The notes below the pieces were generated by a model. The model made no database searches, was not told the DNA's origin, and was given only the letters and a program-made list of their open reading frames with translations. The position numbers and the translations under genes were made by a program. Source: Agaricus subrufescens (lineage: Eukaryota > Basidiomycota > Agaricomycetes > Agaricales > Agaricaceae). Taken from it: DNA of 64,000 bases. Position 1 is the first letter of the stretch, and each line of letters starts with the position of its first letter. Below are positions 13,360-25,461 of the stretch, piece by piece. The stretch spans positions 930,001 through 994,000 of the forward strand of contig CM057060.1 of NCBI GenBank assembly GCA_029945375.1, given 5' to 3'.

Positions 13360-16300
13360 ATGCCGATGACAACTCGTGAGGCGAACAAAACCAAGCGACC
13401 GGCACTTGTGCTCCTTCAGGCGATGTCACCAAAGAAGACGAGGCGTAAAGGGAAGACGCGAAAAGGGAAAGAGATGCCCTCTGAGGAAGGTATCGCGCAA
13501 GTATCTGAAATTGAAGTAAGGCAGGCAAAACTACACAGCGACGCGTCCAGTGCAACCCCAGTAGGGACTACGCGCGCCGCCAGTAGAGCTGGAGCCAAAC
13601 AAGGAGACAATGGCACCCATCAAGGTGCCTTGAAGTCACGAAAGAGGCCAGGAAAGGTTTCTGTTCAAAGTATCGGCAGTGATGTAAACAAAGGTACGGC
13701 TCTTCACATTGTAGTAAAGAGCATACCTGTTGATCGTGAGCTTGCATTGTACCAGGTGGTGACCTCAATACCGATGATGACTCTGATGGAGAACATCAAG
13801 TAGAACCGACAGAAAGTCCGGTGAATTGCCATCGTGATGTTGAAGCTACTACGCCAGGCAGAAAAAAATCCAGAGCCCCACGCACAACTTTGAAGGTTCG
13901 GAAAGCTATTGAAGCCAAGAAATTAGAGCAAGCGGCTGCAAGTGACACCCCACTGGTCACAGTAGTCAAAGGCTCGGACAATGCAGCGCCAGCAAAAACG
14001 ATATCTAATAATGGCAACCATCAACACATGGACTTGGTGACAAAACGAGCACATACTTATGACCCTACAGTTAGTTCAAGCTATTGGACACTGTAAAAAC
14101 AAATACGACATCTGACCTGACATGCCACATTGCAGGATCCTAACACTGAATCCATAAGATCACCTTCAGCAAAGCGTATGCGATGTGGCAGCCACTTACA
14201 AAGCAATATGAAAGCACGCACGATGTCAACGATCCCTGTTCCTAAACTCAACTTGAGAAGCCAAGGACAACGTACTGAGCACGTGATAACGGATAAAACT
14301 ACGAGCAAAAAGCCTACCGCTAGCGTCAGCACAGTTGATTTTACGAAAGGAGATGTTGTACCTTTCTCACCTCTTCAAGAAAAGTCGCTGGTAGATCTAT
14401 TTGATGACGACATGGGGGAAAGATCATCCAATGCTGGTTTTGAACTTGAGGAAGAACACGCTGCGAATGCTGAGCATGGCTTCATGACCAAACAAGGAGC
14501 GTGTGGTAAAGGTCAAGGTACAGGGACAGGCAGTCTGAAAGGGAGAGGAGTAATGATGAACATCGAATCAACTGATGACGAGCGCGGAGACTTGAACCAC
14601 CAAAGCTTGGGATCTTCGGGCTCCGAGTATAATCCAAGTGCAAGGCCTAGTAGTGTCAGTGGAATGGACCTCGAGGACGACACAATCATGGCAGTTGATA
14701 AGGGCACTGGCCTCGTAGAGATTGAAATGTCTCCTCGCGATTCGCCTGTCCTTCCTACTAAATATCGATCCACTAAGCTCAGAGCCCCATGGCCCAATGA
14801 GACGTTTGATGACTATAAAGAGCAGTGTATGGAGGGCGCTGAAAATGACTTTGTATTGTCAATGATGATCGAGCGAGAATACTATGGCAACATACTGGAC
14901 TCAATGGGAGATGGGAGTCAACCACCTGACAAGGAATACTTTTCAATCCACGATAGAGACGAATACTATGAGAGCTTGAGCCCCCACGAGAAGGTAAGTA
15001 CAAATACTCCTTGATCGAAGGCAATGACTTACCTTGTCCATGCCTACAGCTATCAAGGGAAAGCGTGCTATCGCCTCAAATCGCCATGGAGAAATCCTAT
15101 CTCAACGCTAAGGTACAGGGAAAGAAAAGGGCAGAGGAGGGACAGGACGTTGAGGACAGAAACAGCTCGAAGGTGCGTGTTGCTGAACATGAGGCTAAGG
15201 CGGGCATGCGTATAAGTTCAGCACCGCTGACTAAATGAAGTTCCCACCCAACTCTACCAACTTCCACCGCCACAAAGCCCATGGAAGGCGCGAACACTCT
15301 TCGGCCGCCGCCGCTGGCAGCGCTCGTGCTTCTGATTTGCTTGATGACAAGAGGCCCGGGGTAAAAAGTGGGGATCATTATTCAGGGTAAGTCGTGAAAC
15401 AAGTTCTTCGAGACTCTATCCTTTTACTAAGCGATTCAACATGCACCCCCCAATGAATCTGTAGCAACAATACAGATTCTGATGATTGGCTCAAGGAGCC
15501 CGCTTCTCCCCCCCTGGTGGTGGATCATCGCAAGGCCTCTGTCTCTAAGGCGAAAGCAAAAGGAAAGAAACGCTCTGACTTACCTACCACACAATTTACT
15601 GGCCTTGGTAGCCGCAGCTTGACTGGTGAGCAAGACAATGAACGTTTTAATGCAGTAAACGACCTTGGCGGGATATCCGACCGAGATGAAGATCGAGGTG
15701 AGGAGTACCTACACGCGAAGAGCAGTCCGGTGAAGGATGGAAGGCGGCTGGATAATCAAGTAAGTAATATTCAAATTCAAAGTTTCAAATCGTCTGTTTA
15801 TCAACCTCTTACTCGCAGTTCATGGTACGTATTGACGACAGCCCTAAAGCTCGACCCAGCAGTAACAAGAGTGGCACGAAGCGCCGATCGAAGAAGAGTG
15901 AAAATGCCGTTGAAACTGAATCTATCGACCAGCCCACCTCTGACTCAAAGGCCCGCGTTCGCGTCAAGAACAAGCATCTTCCAACTGAACTCACTCAACC
16001 CGTCGATGTATGGAAGACACTTGTACTGCCGACGTTCTTCAACTGGCTTGCAAGTCAAGACGACCCTTGGAATCAAAGTCAAGGCGCTATCGTTGATGCC
16101 CTGGAGACTATTTGTCGGGCTACTGTTAGGAGCAGTTATACGCTCAAGCGGGATGGTGATATGATTGGAGTCAAAAGCGCAGAATATCAACGGGCGAGTC
16201 TAACATTGATATTGCCCGGATGTTTTTTATATTTTTTTCTAGTTGGTACAAAAGATAAGCGACTGGAAATCAAAGCTCAGGTCGACCGCTATTTGGGCAA

Positions 16301-16845
16301 TCAACAAGATTTTCGAATGTAGGCCGGAAGTATTCGGTGATTCGGATGAGAGCCGTGTTGCTTGGGCAGATTGGCATCAACTCGGATGCCGTTTCCTGTT
16401 CGCAGATGTTGACACAAGTGTGAGTCAAATAATCAAGGGATAAGTCATTGATGTGATCTCGTTTTCCAGCCTCCGAAGGGTATGTTCCAAAGCAATGCAT
16501 TCTTGCACGTACTCAGTGCGCACTTCGCCCTCTTTGCTACCGACGAAAAGGCCTGGGTGCCAGGACTGACCCACGACTCAATCAATCATGAGCCGTGGGG
16601 TGCAATCGCGATTGCGGCGGCAGCGGTAAGTGTCCAGGCTCCTCACTTTCTCTTTCCTCTCACATATGTGCCTTGTCAGGTTGAGCGCGCCGTCGTTCTC
16701 TGGAGCGACCGTGACCTTACCGTCGAAATTATGGATCGAGCCGCAAGGTCCAGAAGTCACGCGATTGAGTTTCCAAAGAAGATGAACGCGAAAGGAATCG
16801 AGACTCAAGGTCACGCCTTGTTTGCAGAACCTAAATGGGGACCGC

Positions 16846-18224
16846 TGAAGAGACTAGATCGGTGTGAATGTGGAAAAATAAAATATAAAAATATAAATCG
16901 AATGCGAATGCAACCCTTTGAATTACACCGAGTCTCGAGTGCGGTTCGTGGGGAGAATAAATCAGAAAGAAAGTGAAAATAAGAGTCTCGATTAAATATT
17001 AAATGAAAATAGGGGTAGAATAGAAATGTGAAACAAGTCTCGACTGAATAGAAACCTCTTCCAGACCTATGCCGTTTCGATTAGAACCTTCGCGACGAGT
17101 GGCTAAGCTCGCGATGACTGTCCTCAATAGAATGTGTTAGACACCTATCTAGGAGGGGTAGCAAGTCCACCCTAGTGATGCCTCAACAAACTCGGAGAGC
17201 CTTGACCTGCCTTCGCGCTTTGAGACAGACTGCAAGACAAGTCGAGCTAGCACCGAATGCTATCGCAATCCTATTAGACCAGTGAAGATACTCTCTCTCG
17301 CAGAACACAAGACCTTCCGAGTCGAGAAAGAACTTAAGAAATGCTTAGAACACTGCGAAGTTTAACCAAACTTGATTTCACTCGCACAGCGCTTGGGCAA
17401 AGATTCGATTCCGAACCTCGTCCTCGACTGGCGACTATATACGATACACAATAAAAAACTGAGACAAAATAAACAAATATGAAACATTTAACCAAGTCTG
17501 TATCCAGCGCTGAATGGGTATAGTCTCCTCAACTCATCTTTCTCCACCAATCAACAGTCTCGACTATTCAGTCTCCTCAACCGAACATCGCACTTGTCTA
17601 ATCTTCCACTTCTCATTGGCTGACAAGTTTCCAACCCTAGACCCTAGTCCTAGAAACCCTCGAGACTCACCCCCACTGATCAATCCGTCGATAAGATGTC
17701 CTTGATTAGACTAAGTCTCTATCTCGCCGCTAGTTGCTTCGAGATTATCATCATTGCTACCCGATCTAGAGTCTCAACCGATAATTCCGACAGTCCTGCT
17801 TCAGTTCATTTCAGTCTCGACCTGTGTGAGCCATCTACTTTCTAGCCCTTTCCCTATTAGGCAGGTAGTAGTCATAGATTCGGTTTAGCATAAGGTCCGC
17901 TAAAGGAACCGCATCCCGCTAAGTCCTTGAGCCATCCTATAACTAACCTCGATGATATTTTCCAATAAAGTCTCCCTAAGCTCAGTCTCGAGACTTCCAT
18001 TTTAAAGTCCTCAAACATGATTATATTCCCCCTAGCAGTACGGTTTTCCTGCTAGGAATCGCAGATGCAATCTCGACTGAATCCTAGTTCAACCCGCCTT
18101 CACACATGCCCTCGACTGATCTTATTACTAACGGGGTGACCGATTGCTCATTCTCGAGCCTAATATGTACACCTAGCCGCATTAAACGTATATTTTCACG
18201 CATAAAACGGCTGGGGCCGTAACA
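16846..18224 (+). mobile_element. solo LTR of family F inside an exon of gene 2
   Basis: This 1379 bp segment starts TGAAGAG and ends GTAACA. The 4 bp CCGC at 16842-16845 is repeated at 18225-18228. Removing it with one CCGC copy rejoins the exon in frame (Trp-Gly-Pro then His-Thr-Gln), which fixes both boundaries independently. It has no coding potential and is rich in TCTCGACT-like words. No partner LTR is in the window, so the family is unknown. It is called an LTR from its TG...CA ends, size and 4 bp TSD. Strand is nominal. Confidence 0.75.
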
Positions 18225-18621
18225 CCGCATACACAATATTACCTTCGAAACATCCGAGCGAAGGTCAAGAAAGGGACATGGAACTGGGTAGAGATCCATG
18301 ACCTCCTTGAGCCTCACATCAAGGCGTTACAGAAGCGCGAAAAGGTGAAGCCAAAGGTCCAGAAACCTGTCAAAGATGTTGTGGAGGTTGATGACGACGA
18401 CTTACTCAATGACGCCACTGACATGACTAGTGGTAGCCTTGGTTTTCAGCCTGCCCTAGTCAAGCCCTGGATGTTGAAAGTTCGTATTTTTTTTTCTTTG
18501 AATCAACCATCATATCATTGATATGAATTCGAGTTGGCGTCTCAGCCCTCAAGTTCGCAAGCCCTACCTCCCGCACCAAATCATGATCTCGTGTAAGTTT
18601 CTTCATTGTCTCGGGCATCAT

Positions 18622-18913
18622 TGTTACGATCTATTTCCGTTATCGTCCCCTGACCCAGGTCCATGTGCTTTCGCTCCACATCCATATGCTCGCCTTGCCT
18701 ATCCCGTATACTTGTTCTCATCGTTAGTCAGACACCTCGGGCACACTTACTCAGCCCGCTTTCTACTTCTATTATTAGGTAGTCAACTCTTCTATAAGTA
18801 GCATAATTATACTCTGTATTTCCTTACGCTTTACCAACTTGCTATATTCCCTTATCGCTCTCAAGTCTTTGCCTTAAGTTGCAACCTGAGCTAATTGCTA
18901 TAAGGTCATAACA
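18622..18913 (+). repeat. 5' LTR of gypsy C
   Basis: This 292 bp repeat starts TGTTACGATC and ends GGTCATAACA. It matches 25171-25461 nearly throughout. Confidence 0.95.
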
Positions 18914-18935
18914 TTTGGTAAAGCGTCGTAAAGCT
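18914..18935 (+). other. candidate primer-binding site of gypsy C
   Basis: Two bases after the 5' LTR comes TGGTAAAGCGTCG, with the TGG that pairs with a tRNA 3' CCA end. I could not assign the tRNA. Confidence 0.5.
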
Positions 18936-18991
18936 CACCTTGCAGAAAGACCTCTAGTCACTGAGGCAGGAAACCACGACAGGCTCAGTAT

Positions 18992-20158
18992 ATGAGCACA
19001 GATGACTCAGAACTATTCGGAATCGATTTTGAAACAGTTTTCTTCGAAGGACACTGAAACGGAAACAGATTTGAAGCCCTCAGACACGAGGAAGACCAGG
19101 AAACAGAACCACCATCTGAGAACGACGAACAGGAACCAGAAGAACCAGACCCAGAACAAATACCGAAGAACACACCACTCGACGAAGACCTGAACCAACT
19201 AGCAAAAGAACTTGAAGAACTAGAACTGAAAGAGATGGCCACAAACAACACCAAAACCAAGACCAACAACACGATCAACCACAAGGATGTCATGGAACCC
19301 AGATTTTTCCATGGAGATAGGAACAAATTTAACGACTGGTGGAGGGGAATGGAAATTTTCCTCAAGTTTAGCAAATACAAAGACGCAGATTCGAAGATAC
19401 TCCTTGTTACCAACCGCCTGAGAGGAGAAATCCCAGGCTGGTTCGCCAAGAAATGGGAAGACAAGATCATCAAAGGAGATGATACCGCTGACTGGAAAGT
19501 TTTTGCCGAAGAAATTGTAGACGCCTTCTCACCCGGAAACGAGCAGCAGATCGCTAAAGACAAGATCGAATCTTTCAAACAAGGGAATCTCCACACCAAT
19601 GACTTCCTTGTTAAATTCGTCGCCCTTGTCAGCCAATCCCAATCTAGCGAAGATCACGTGCTCTACCTCCTGAAACAACACACCAGATCGGACATAATCC
19701 ACACCATCTTGGGTTATCCCCCAAATGCCATTCCCACCTCCCTCAAAGGATGGGTCTCTGCCATAGGATCCGTCAGGAAGGGATGGGAAGACACCGAGAG
19801 ATGATGAAACGACCACTGCACCGCTACAGGAGTTACCTATGGAGGAAACGGACAACCTATAGAAATTGGAGCTAGGAAGTTAGAATGGGACGCCAATGGT
19901 AAACCCAAATGCCTCAAATGCGGCAAATTTGGCCACATAAAGAAGGAATGCTGAAACCAAGGGTTTAGATCCAACATCGAATGCTATAATTGTGGCAAAC
20001 CAGGCCACATCGCCAAAGTTTGCCGAAGCCCCAAGAAACAAACCAAAATTCGAGCCATTACTACCGGAGAAGAAGGCACTGCTGAAGAAACCCAACAGGA
20101 TTTTCCCAAAGGTTCGGAGTAGGCACAAACTCGCGAACCAATGTATCTAGCCGTATGA
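18992..20158 (+). pseudogene. gag of gypsy C with nonsense codons
   Basis: The frame starts with ATG at 18992 and continues through a Glu-rich N-terminus, a Gag capsid-like domain (about 19290-19800: DWWRGMEIFLKF, FLVKFVALVSQS) and two CCHC zinc knuckles (about 19912-19954 and 19981-20022). In-frame TGA codons occur at 19055, 19802, 19805, 19952 and 20156, and a TAG at 20120. The frame is coherent on both sides of each stop. TGA stands where CGA (Arg) would fit, so these look like C-to-T changes at CpG. Pol lies in the -1 frame, so Gag-Pol was probably made by frameshifting near 20155. Confidence 0.85.
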
Positions 20159-23100
20159 GAAATCGATATGTTTGTCCTCAGAAACGACTAGGAGTGCAGG
20201 AGTTAATACTCAAACCCAAAATCACCAAACCTAATGGAGAAATGTTCCAAGCCAAAACCATGCTCGACTCTGGATGCACCCACACTTGCATCGACAAACG
20301 AACCGTCCATAAACAGAAAATTCCTACCCACAAACTCGACCACCCCATTCTGGCAACTAACGCCGACGGAACTCCAAGCGGAAAAGAACCTATCACCAAA
20401 TTCGTCAACCTGGAACTAAACATAGAAGGACACGAGGAGACTATTGATGCAGTAGTAGCCAAATTGGACTCAGCAGACATCTTCATCGGACACGACTGGC
20501 TAATCAAACACAATCCGGAAATTGACTGGAACCGAGGAACCATAACCTTCTCAAGATGCCCACCCGAATGTTCAATCAAACATGCCAATTTCTCACTCCC
20601 GGAACATTTACGACGCCTCCAGACCAAATGGGAAGACTTTGAAGAAGAAAAAGAACCCGACCCGACCAACCCCCTCGACCTACCGGAATACATGAGACCA
20701 TACACCCACCTTTTCAACAAGAAGAACTTCGACAAACTTCCAAAACGAACTCAATGGGATCACGAGGTCAACCTACTACCAGACGCCCCGAACGAAATTG
20801 ACGCAAAAGTTTACGAGATGACCCCGAAGGAAGAAATTGAACTCAACAAATTCCTGGACGAAAACCTCGCCACCAAACGCATCCGACCTTCCAAGAGTCC
20901 CTACGCCACCCCTTGTTTCTTCATACCCAAAAAAGATGGATCGCTAAGGCTATGCCAGGACTATCGCAAACTTAACATGGTCACCATAAAGGATAAAACC
21001 CCCTTACCACTAATAAGCAAAGTCATCGGAAAATTGAAACACACCAAGTACTTCAATAAACTCGACATCATTTGGGGATACAACAACGTACGAATCAAAG
21101 AAGGAGACGAATGGAAAGGCGCCATCCTCACTAACCGCGGACTCTTCGAACCAACGGTAATGTTCTTTGGAATGTGCAACTCACCAGCCACCTTTTCCCG
21201 CTGGATGACCACCATCTTCCGAGAAATGATCCAAGACGGTTCACTAGTCAACTACATCGACGACTTCGCCATTCCTGCTGACTCCCTACCCGAACTAGAA
21301 GAACGAACCTTACGATTCCTAAAAATAGCAGACGAAAACAACTTGTGTTTCAAACGAACCAAATGCGAATTCAACGCAACCAAGATCTCGATGCTCGGAA
21401 CTGTCATCAGCGACGGCCAGGCAAGCATGGAAATGGAAAAGGTCGAATCAGTCCGAAACTGGAAGACCCCGACCTGTGTAAAGGACATCAAACGATTTAT
21501 CGGTTTTGCAAATTTCTATTGATGATTTATTCAGGACTTCAGCACTCTCGCTGCGCCACTCAATGCCTTGAAGGGAGGTAAGACACCTAAGCCCTGGAAA
21601 TGGACCGCCGAAGAACAAAACGCCTTTGAAGCCATCAAAACTGCCATCACCAACGAACCCGTCCTAGCCCTACCAGACAACGAAGGAAAATTCAGACTCG
21701 AAACTGACGCATCCAACATAGGAATTGGAGCAGTCCTATCCCAAGAACAAGAAGGAAAATGGCACCCGGTCGCATTCATGTCCAAGGCCCTCACCGACGC
21801 AGAAAAGAACTACGAAATCTACGACAAGGAACATCTCGCCATAGTCAAAGCAATCAAGAACTGGAGACACTACCTGCTAGACGCCAAACATCAATTCGAA
21901 ATCTGGACCGACCACGAAAACCTCAAGTACTTCCGCGAACCCCAAAAACTAAACGCCCGTCAAGCCCGATGGTACCTCATGCTCCAAGAATACGACTATC
22001 TACTCCGACACATCCCCGGTAAAACAAATGTCAAGGCAGACATCCTATCCAGACTTTTCCAACACGAAAACCCCGAAGAAGAAACCCAAATCGAGATGTT
22101 CAAAGACCGCATTATCCTACGAACCCTATCTGAAATTCCCACCTCATTAGAAACCACCTTGCTCCTAAATCGAAACTTCTCGATCTCCGCAGACCCCGAC
22201 ACCCTGAAACAGATTAGTAACTCCGACTATCAAGAAAATCGTGTCATTCAAGAAAAGAACAAGAGACCCGACCAATTCTGGGAAGAGAACGGCATAATCT
22301 ACCGGAACGGAAAAATCTATGTACCAGATGAACCCAAACTTTGAGAATCCATACTGTCGGACCACCACGACCCACCCGATATCGGACACCCCGGCTCCTA
22401 TTGCATGCTCGAACTTGTGAAACGAACCTTCTGGTGGCCCATGATCAAAACGGACGTCAAAAGATTCGTGAAAGGATGTACCGAATGCCAGAAAAATAAG
22501 ATCAACCGACAACCCGGTCACACACCCCTCAAACCCCTACCCGTCCCCGAAGCACCATGGGAGGAAATATCCATAGATATGATCGGCCCTCTACCCAAGT
22601 CCGAGGACCACGATGCCATACTCGTAATAGTTGACCGCTTCTCCAAAATGATCCACCTCATTCCCACTGAAACTGCTCTCACGTCAAGAGGACTAGCCAA
22701 AATTTACAAGAAAGACATCTGGCGCCTACACGGAATACCCAAGCACATCATCAGCGACAGAGGCCCTCAGTTTGCCTCCAAGTTCATGAAAGAGTTATGC
22801 TCTGCCCTAGGAATCGAAAGAAACCTGTCAACCACCTACCATCCCCAAACCGATGGTCAAACAGAAAGGATTAACCAAGAAGTCGAGTCCTACCTACGGA
22901 ACTTCGTTAACTACAAACAAAACGACTGGGCAAAATGGCTTCCCACCACGGAATTCCAATACAATGACAAAACCCACGCCGCAACAAAGCAAACCCCGTT
23001 CTTCCTCACATACGGCATTCACCCGTGGAAAGGAAACCTAACCGTTAACTCGGACAATCCCCTGGCTAACGACTTCGCCGCGGAATTAGAGAAAACCTGA

Positions 23101-23610
23101 AACGAAGCACAAGCAGCATTGAAAGAATACAACTCCATAATGTCTGAACACGGAAATCTGAAACGGCAAAAGAACCCCTTATCCAAAGGAGATTTTGTTT
23201 TCCTAGAAGCAACAAATGTACGATCAAACCGCCCTTCGGGAAAGTTCGACAACAAGAGATATGGACCTTTCGAAATTCTAGAACCCATTGGAGAAACTTC
23301 TTTCCATCTAAAATTACCTGAAACTTGGGCTATACACGACGTCTTCCATTCATCTCTCCTCACCAAATTCAACGAACCCGAGTTCAACTGTCAAAAGACT
23401 CCTCCTCCACCCCCCCCGGACATTATTAACAACGAAGAAGAATACGAAGTAGAAGAAATCCGCAGACACAGAAAGAAAGGCCGAGGAACTCAATACCTGG
23501 TACACTGGAAAGGATATGACAACTCTGAGGATACGTGGCAATCCGCAACCGACCTTGAGAACGCACAGGATCTTCTATCCGAATATAGAAAACTCAATAA
23601 CCTCCTGTGA
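20155..23610 (+). pseudogene. pol of gypsy C: protease, RT, RNase H, integrase, chromodomain
   Basis: One frame holds the protease (LDSGCTHT, about 20260), RT (LDIIWGYNNVRI; YIDD at 21253-21264), RNase H (ETDASNIGIGAVLSQ, about 21700), the H2C2 finger (about 22370-22500), an integrase core with the conserved D, D and E (DMIGPLP, ISDRGPQFAS, TDGQTERI), and a classic chromodomain near 23440-23560 (EYEVEEI, YLVHWKGY, TWQSATDL). In-frame TGA codons lie at 21520, 21523, 22342 and 23098. The pair at 21520-21525 replaces the Arg-Arg expected after GFANFY. Chromodomains of this class direct integration by binding modified histone H3, which is established for chromoviruses in general. Confidence 0.92.
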
Positions 23611-23675
23611 ATATAAAAGGAAACCAACTACACTACCACCGGTATAGCATCGTCTATTGGTTCAAAGAAGACATC

Positions 23676-24080
23676 ATGAGCACCCAGAACACCGCCGAAA
23701 CCCTCACCACCCCCGAACAAGAGGCCTACCACAACCTCATCATCGACTCCTTCCGGAGCTCCGCCAAACGTGAGCTCATCGAAATCTACAGCGCAGTAAC
23801 GGATGTGGACAACCGTTACGCCCACACCTACGTCCCACTCATTTACGACCGACCAAAAGGGGTAAACCCCGCAAACGACGAAGAAAAGGACCACATGGTG
23901 AAGGTCATGAGGAAGGAGAGACAGCTGATCAAGAAGATCATAAGGAAATTGCAGATGATGGAGGACGAGTTGAAAGATCTCACCGAGGAGATAAACCCGA
24001 ACGCCCATGGATGGGCCGCAAATGGAACATGGGGAGATGGATGGGAAGCACCGGCAGAAGAAAACAACCAGCAACAGTAG
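23676..24080 (+). CDS. extra ORF 1 of gypsy C, function unknown
   Basis: This intact 134-codon ORF lies 65 bp after pol. It begins MSTQNTAETL and has a helical, charged core (KVMRKERQLIKKIIRKLQ) likely to form a coiled coil, with a Trp/Gly/Gln-rich end. There is no signal peptide or membrane segment, so it does not look like an envelope protein. It has no stops, in contrast to gag and pol of the same element. I do not recognise the family. Confidence 0.65.
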   Translation: MSTQNTAETLTTPEQEAYHNLIIDSFRSSAKRELIEIYSAVTDVDNRYAHTYVPLIYDRPKGVNPANDEEKDHMVKVMRKERQLIKKIIRKLQMMEDELKDLTEEINPNAHGWAANGTWGDGWEAPAEENNQQQ

Positions 24081-24206
24081 GAGTTGCCTAATAGGGAGGA
24101 AGGAATAATATAAAAACCAGACCGTCTTTTCTTTTTCTCTCATCCCAATCTGCCCAACATTGCGCTCACTGCTAAATATGCCCCCCTGCTTGAACTCCTA
24201 GGCAAT

Positions 24207-25130
24207 ATGAATCCCAGCACCAACCCGAACCTACGTACCATCGCCATCCCCGTCGATCAACCCCTGCACGCCGAATACATCCAACGCAGGCACTCGACCC
24301 TCTCCCGACGCCACTACCTCCTTAGAATCTTGCACGCCATGGCACAACTCCGAGAAATAGGAGCCTCTGTCATCCAATTGAACAACAACGCTCAGAACAT
24401 TGCGGGAACGGTAATCTCTCCCATCAGGTTGTGTGGAGGAGACGAAGGAATCGTAGCCAAACACTTCAACAAAATCCTTGCCGAATTGAACAAAATCGCC
24501 AATACCCACATCGAATTCAACGCCCACTCTATCGCCTGTCACTCAGCCAGAATGCTCGACGTCCTGGATCAAGTCAGATCTGCCGAAGAACTAGCTGCCG
24601 CAGACGCAATCTGTAAACTCTATCGTCTGGAACCCGAAACCCGACCCAACACCCCGCCAGCCAAAGTCATACCCGTCCCTGACCCCACCCCCTTGCCTAT
24701 TCCGAAACAGGAAGACAATCCCATGGACGAAGATTCCGACAAGGAAAATAAACCCCCGGGATTGGTCCGTGTCTCCAACATCCACTCCCCTGAATTAGCC
24801 GAAGAAGCCGATTGTCTCTACCGCTATCTGAACTTCATCCCACCCGCCACCATGCCTACCGAAATCAAACCCCCCACCACCTACGCTTTCGCCCACAACA
24901 ATAACCGGTACAAGTCCCCCGAAGAAAGAACCACGTACTGGAACGTTATCCTCACCGTCTTGCTAATGAAGAAAGGAAAAGACGAAACCTTCAAGGGATT
25001 GCCTGCGCGTATCATCGTAGGAGGAAGAGACAACGCCCCCCACTTCATTGGTTTTAACGAGAAAACCGATCGATGGGTCATGGCCGACACCAAGAGGAAA
25101 CTCTTGAACAACCTCTTCGCGCATATCTAA
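24207..25130 (+). CDS. extra ORF 2 of gypsy C, function unknown
   Basis: This intact ORF of 307 residues sits between extra ORF 1 and the 3' LTR. The N-terminal half is helical (LLRILHAMAQLREIG and similar). A Pro-rich linker and an acidic patch (MDEDSDKENKPPG) follow, then a C-terminal domain ending in KRKLLNNLFAHI. No transmembrane segment is seen. It occupies the position where some gypsy elements carry env, but nothing in it looks like a fusion protein. It could be a structural or accessory protein. I do not recognise it. Confidence 0.65.
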   Translation: MNPSTNPNLRTIAIPVDQPLHAEYIQRRHSTLSRRHYLLRILHAMAQLREIGASVIQLNNNAQNIAGTVISPIRLCGGDEGIVAKHFNKILAELNKIANTHIEFNAHSIACHSARMLDVLDQVRSAEELAAADAICKLYRLEPETRPNTPPAKVIPVPDPTPLPIPKQEDNPMDEDSDKENKPPGLVRVSNIHSPELAEEADCLYRYLNFIPPATMPTEIKPPTTYAFAHNNNRYKSPEERTTYWNVILTVLLMKKGKDETFKGLPARIIVGGRDNAPHFIGFNEKTDRWVMADTKRKLLNNLFAHI

Positions 25131-25157
25131 TCTTGCTTCGATCGGAATCTGAAGCCT

Positions 25158-25170
25158 GAACGGAGGGTGA
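25158..25170 (+). other. polypurine tract of gypsy C
   Basis: The sequence gaacggagggtga lies directly before the 3' LTR, the expected primer site for plus-strand synthesis. Confidence 0.6.
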
Positions 25171-25461
25171 TGTTACAATCTATTTCTGTTATCGTCCCCT
25201 GACCCAGGTCCATGTGCTTTCGCTCCACATCCATATGCTCGCCTTGCCTATCCCGTATACTTGTTCTCATCGTTAGTCAGACACCTCGGGCACACTTACT
25301 CAGCCCGCTTTCTACTTCTATTATTAGGTAGTCAACTCTTCTATAAGTAGCATAATTATACTCTGTATTTCCTTACGCTTTACCAACTCGCTATATTTCT
25401 TATCGCTCTCAAGTCTTTGCCTTAAGTTGCAACCTGAGCTAATCGCTATAAGGTCGTAACA
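25171..25461 (+). repeat. 3' LTR of gypsy C
   Basis: This 291 bp repeat starts TGTTACAATC and ends GGTCGTAACA. It pairs with 18622-18913. Confidence 0.95.

Larger units (their letters stand above)
18622..25461 (+). mobile_element. Ty3/gypsy chromovirus C, full length, in an intron of gene 2
   Basis: Two LTRs (18622-18913 and 25171-25461) bound the element, and a perfect 5 bp ATCAT duplication lies at 18617-18621 and 25462-25466. It landed in the intron that starts at 18591 and, after the element, ends at 25471. The LTRs differ at about seven positions, mostly transitions, so it is older than element E. It encodes Gag, a chromodomain Pol in the -1 frame and two further ORFs in the env position. 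Gag and Pol carry many TGA stops, so it is not autonomous now. Confidence 0.95.
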
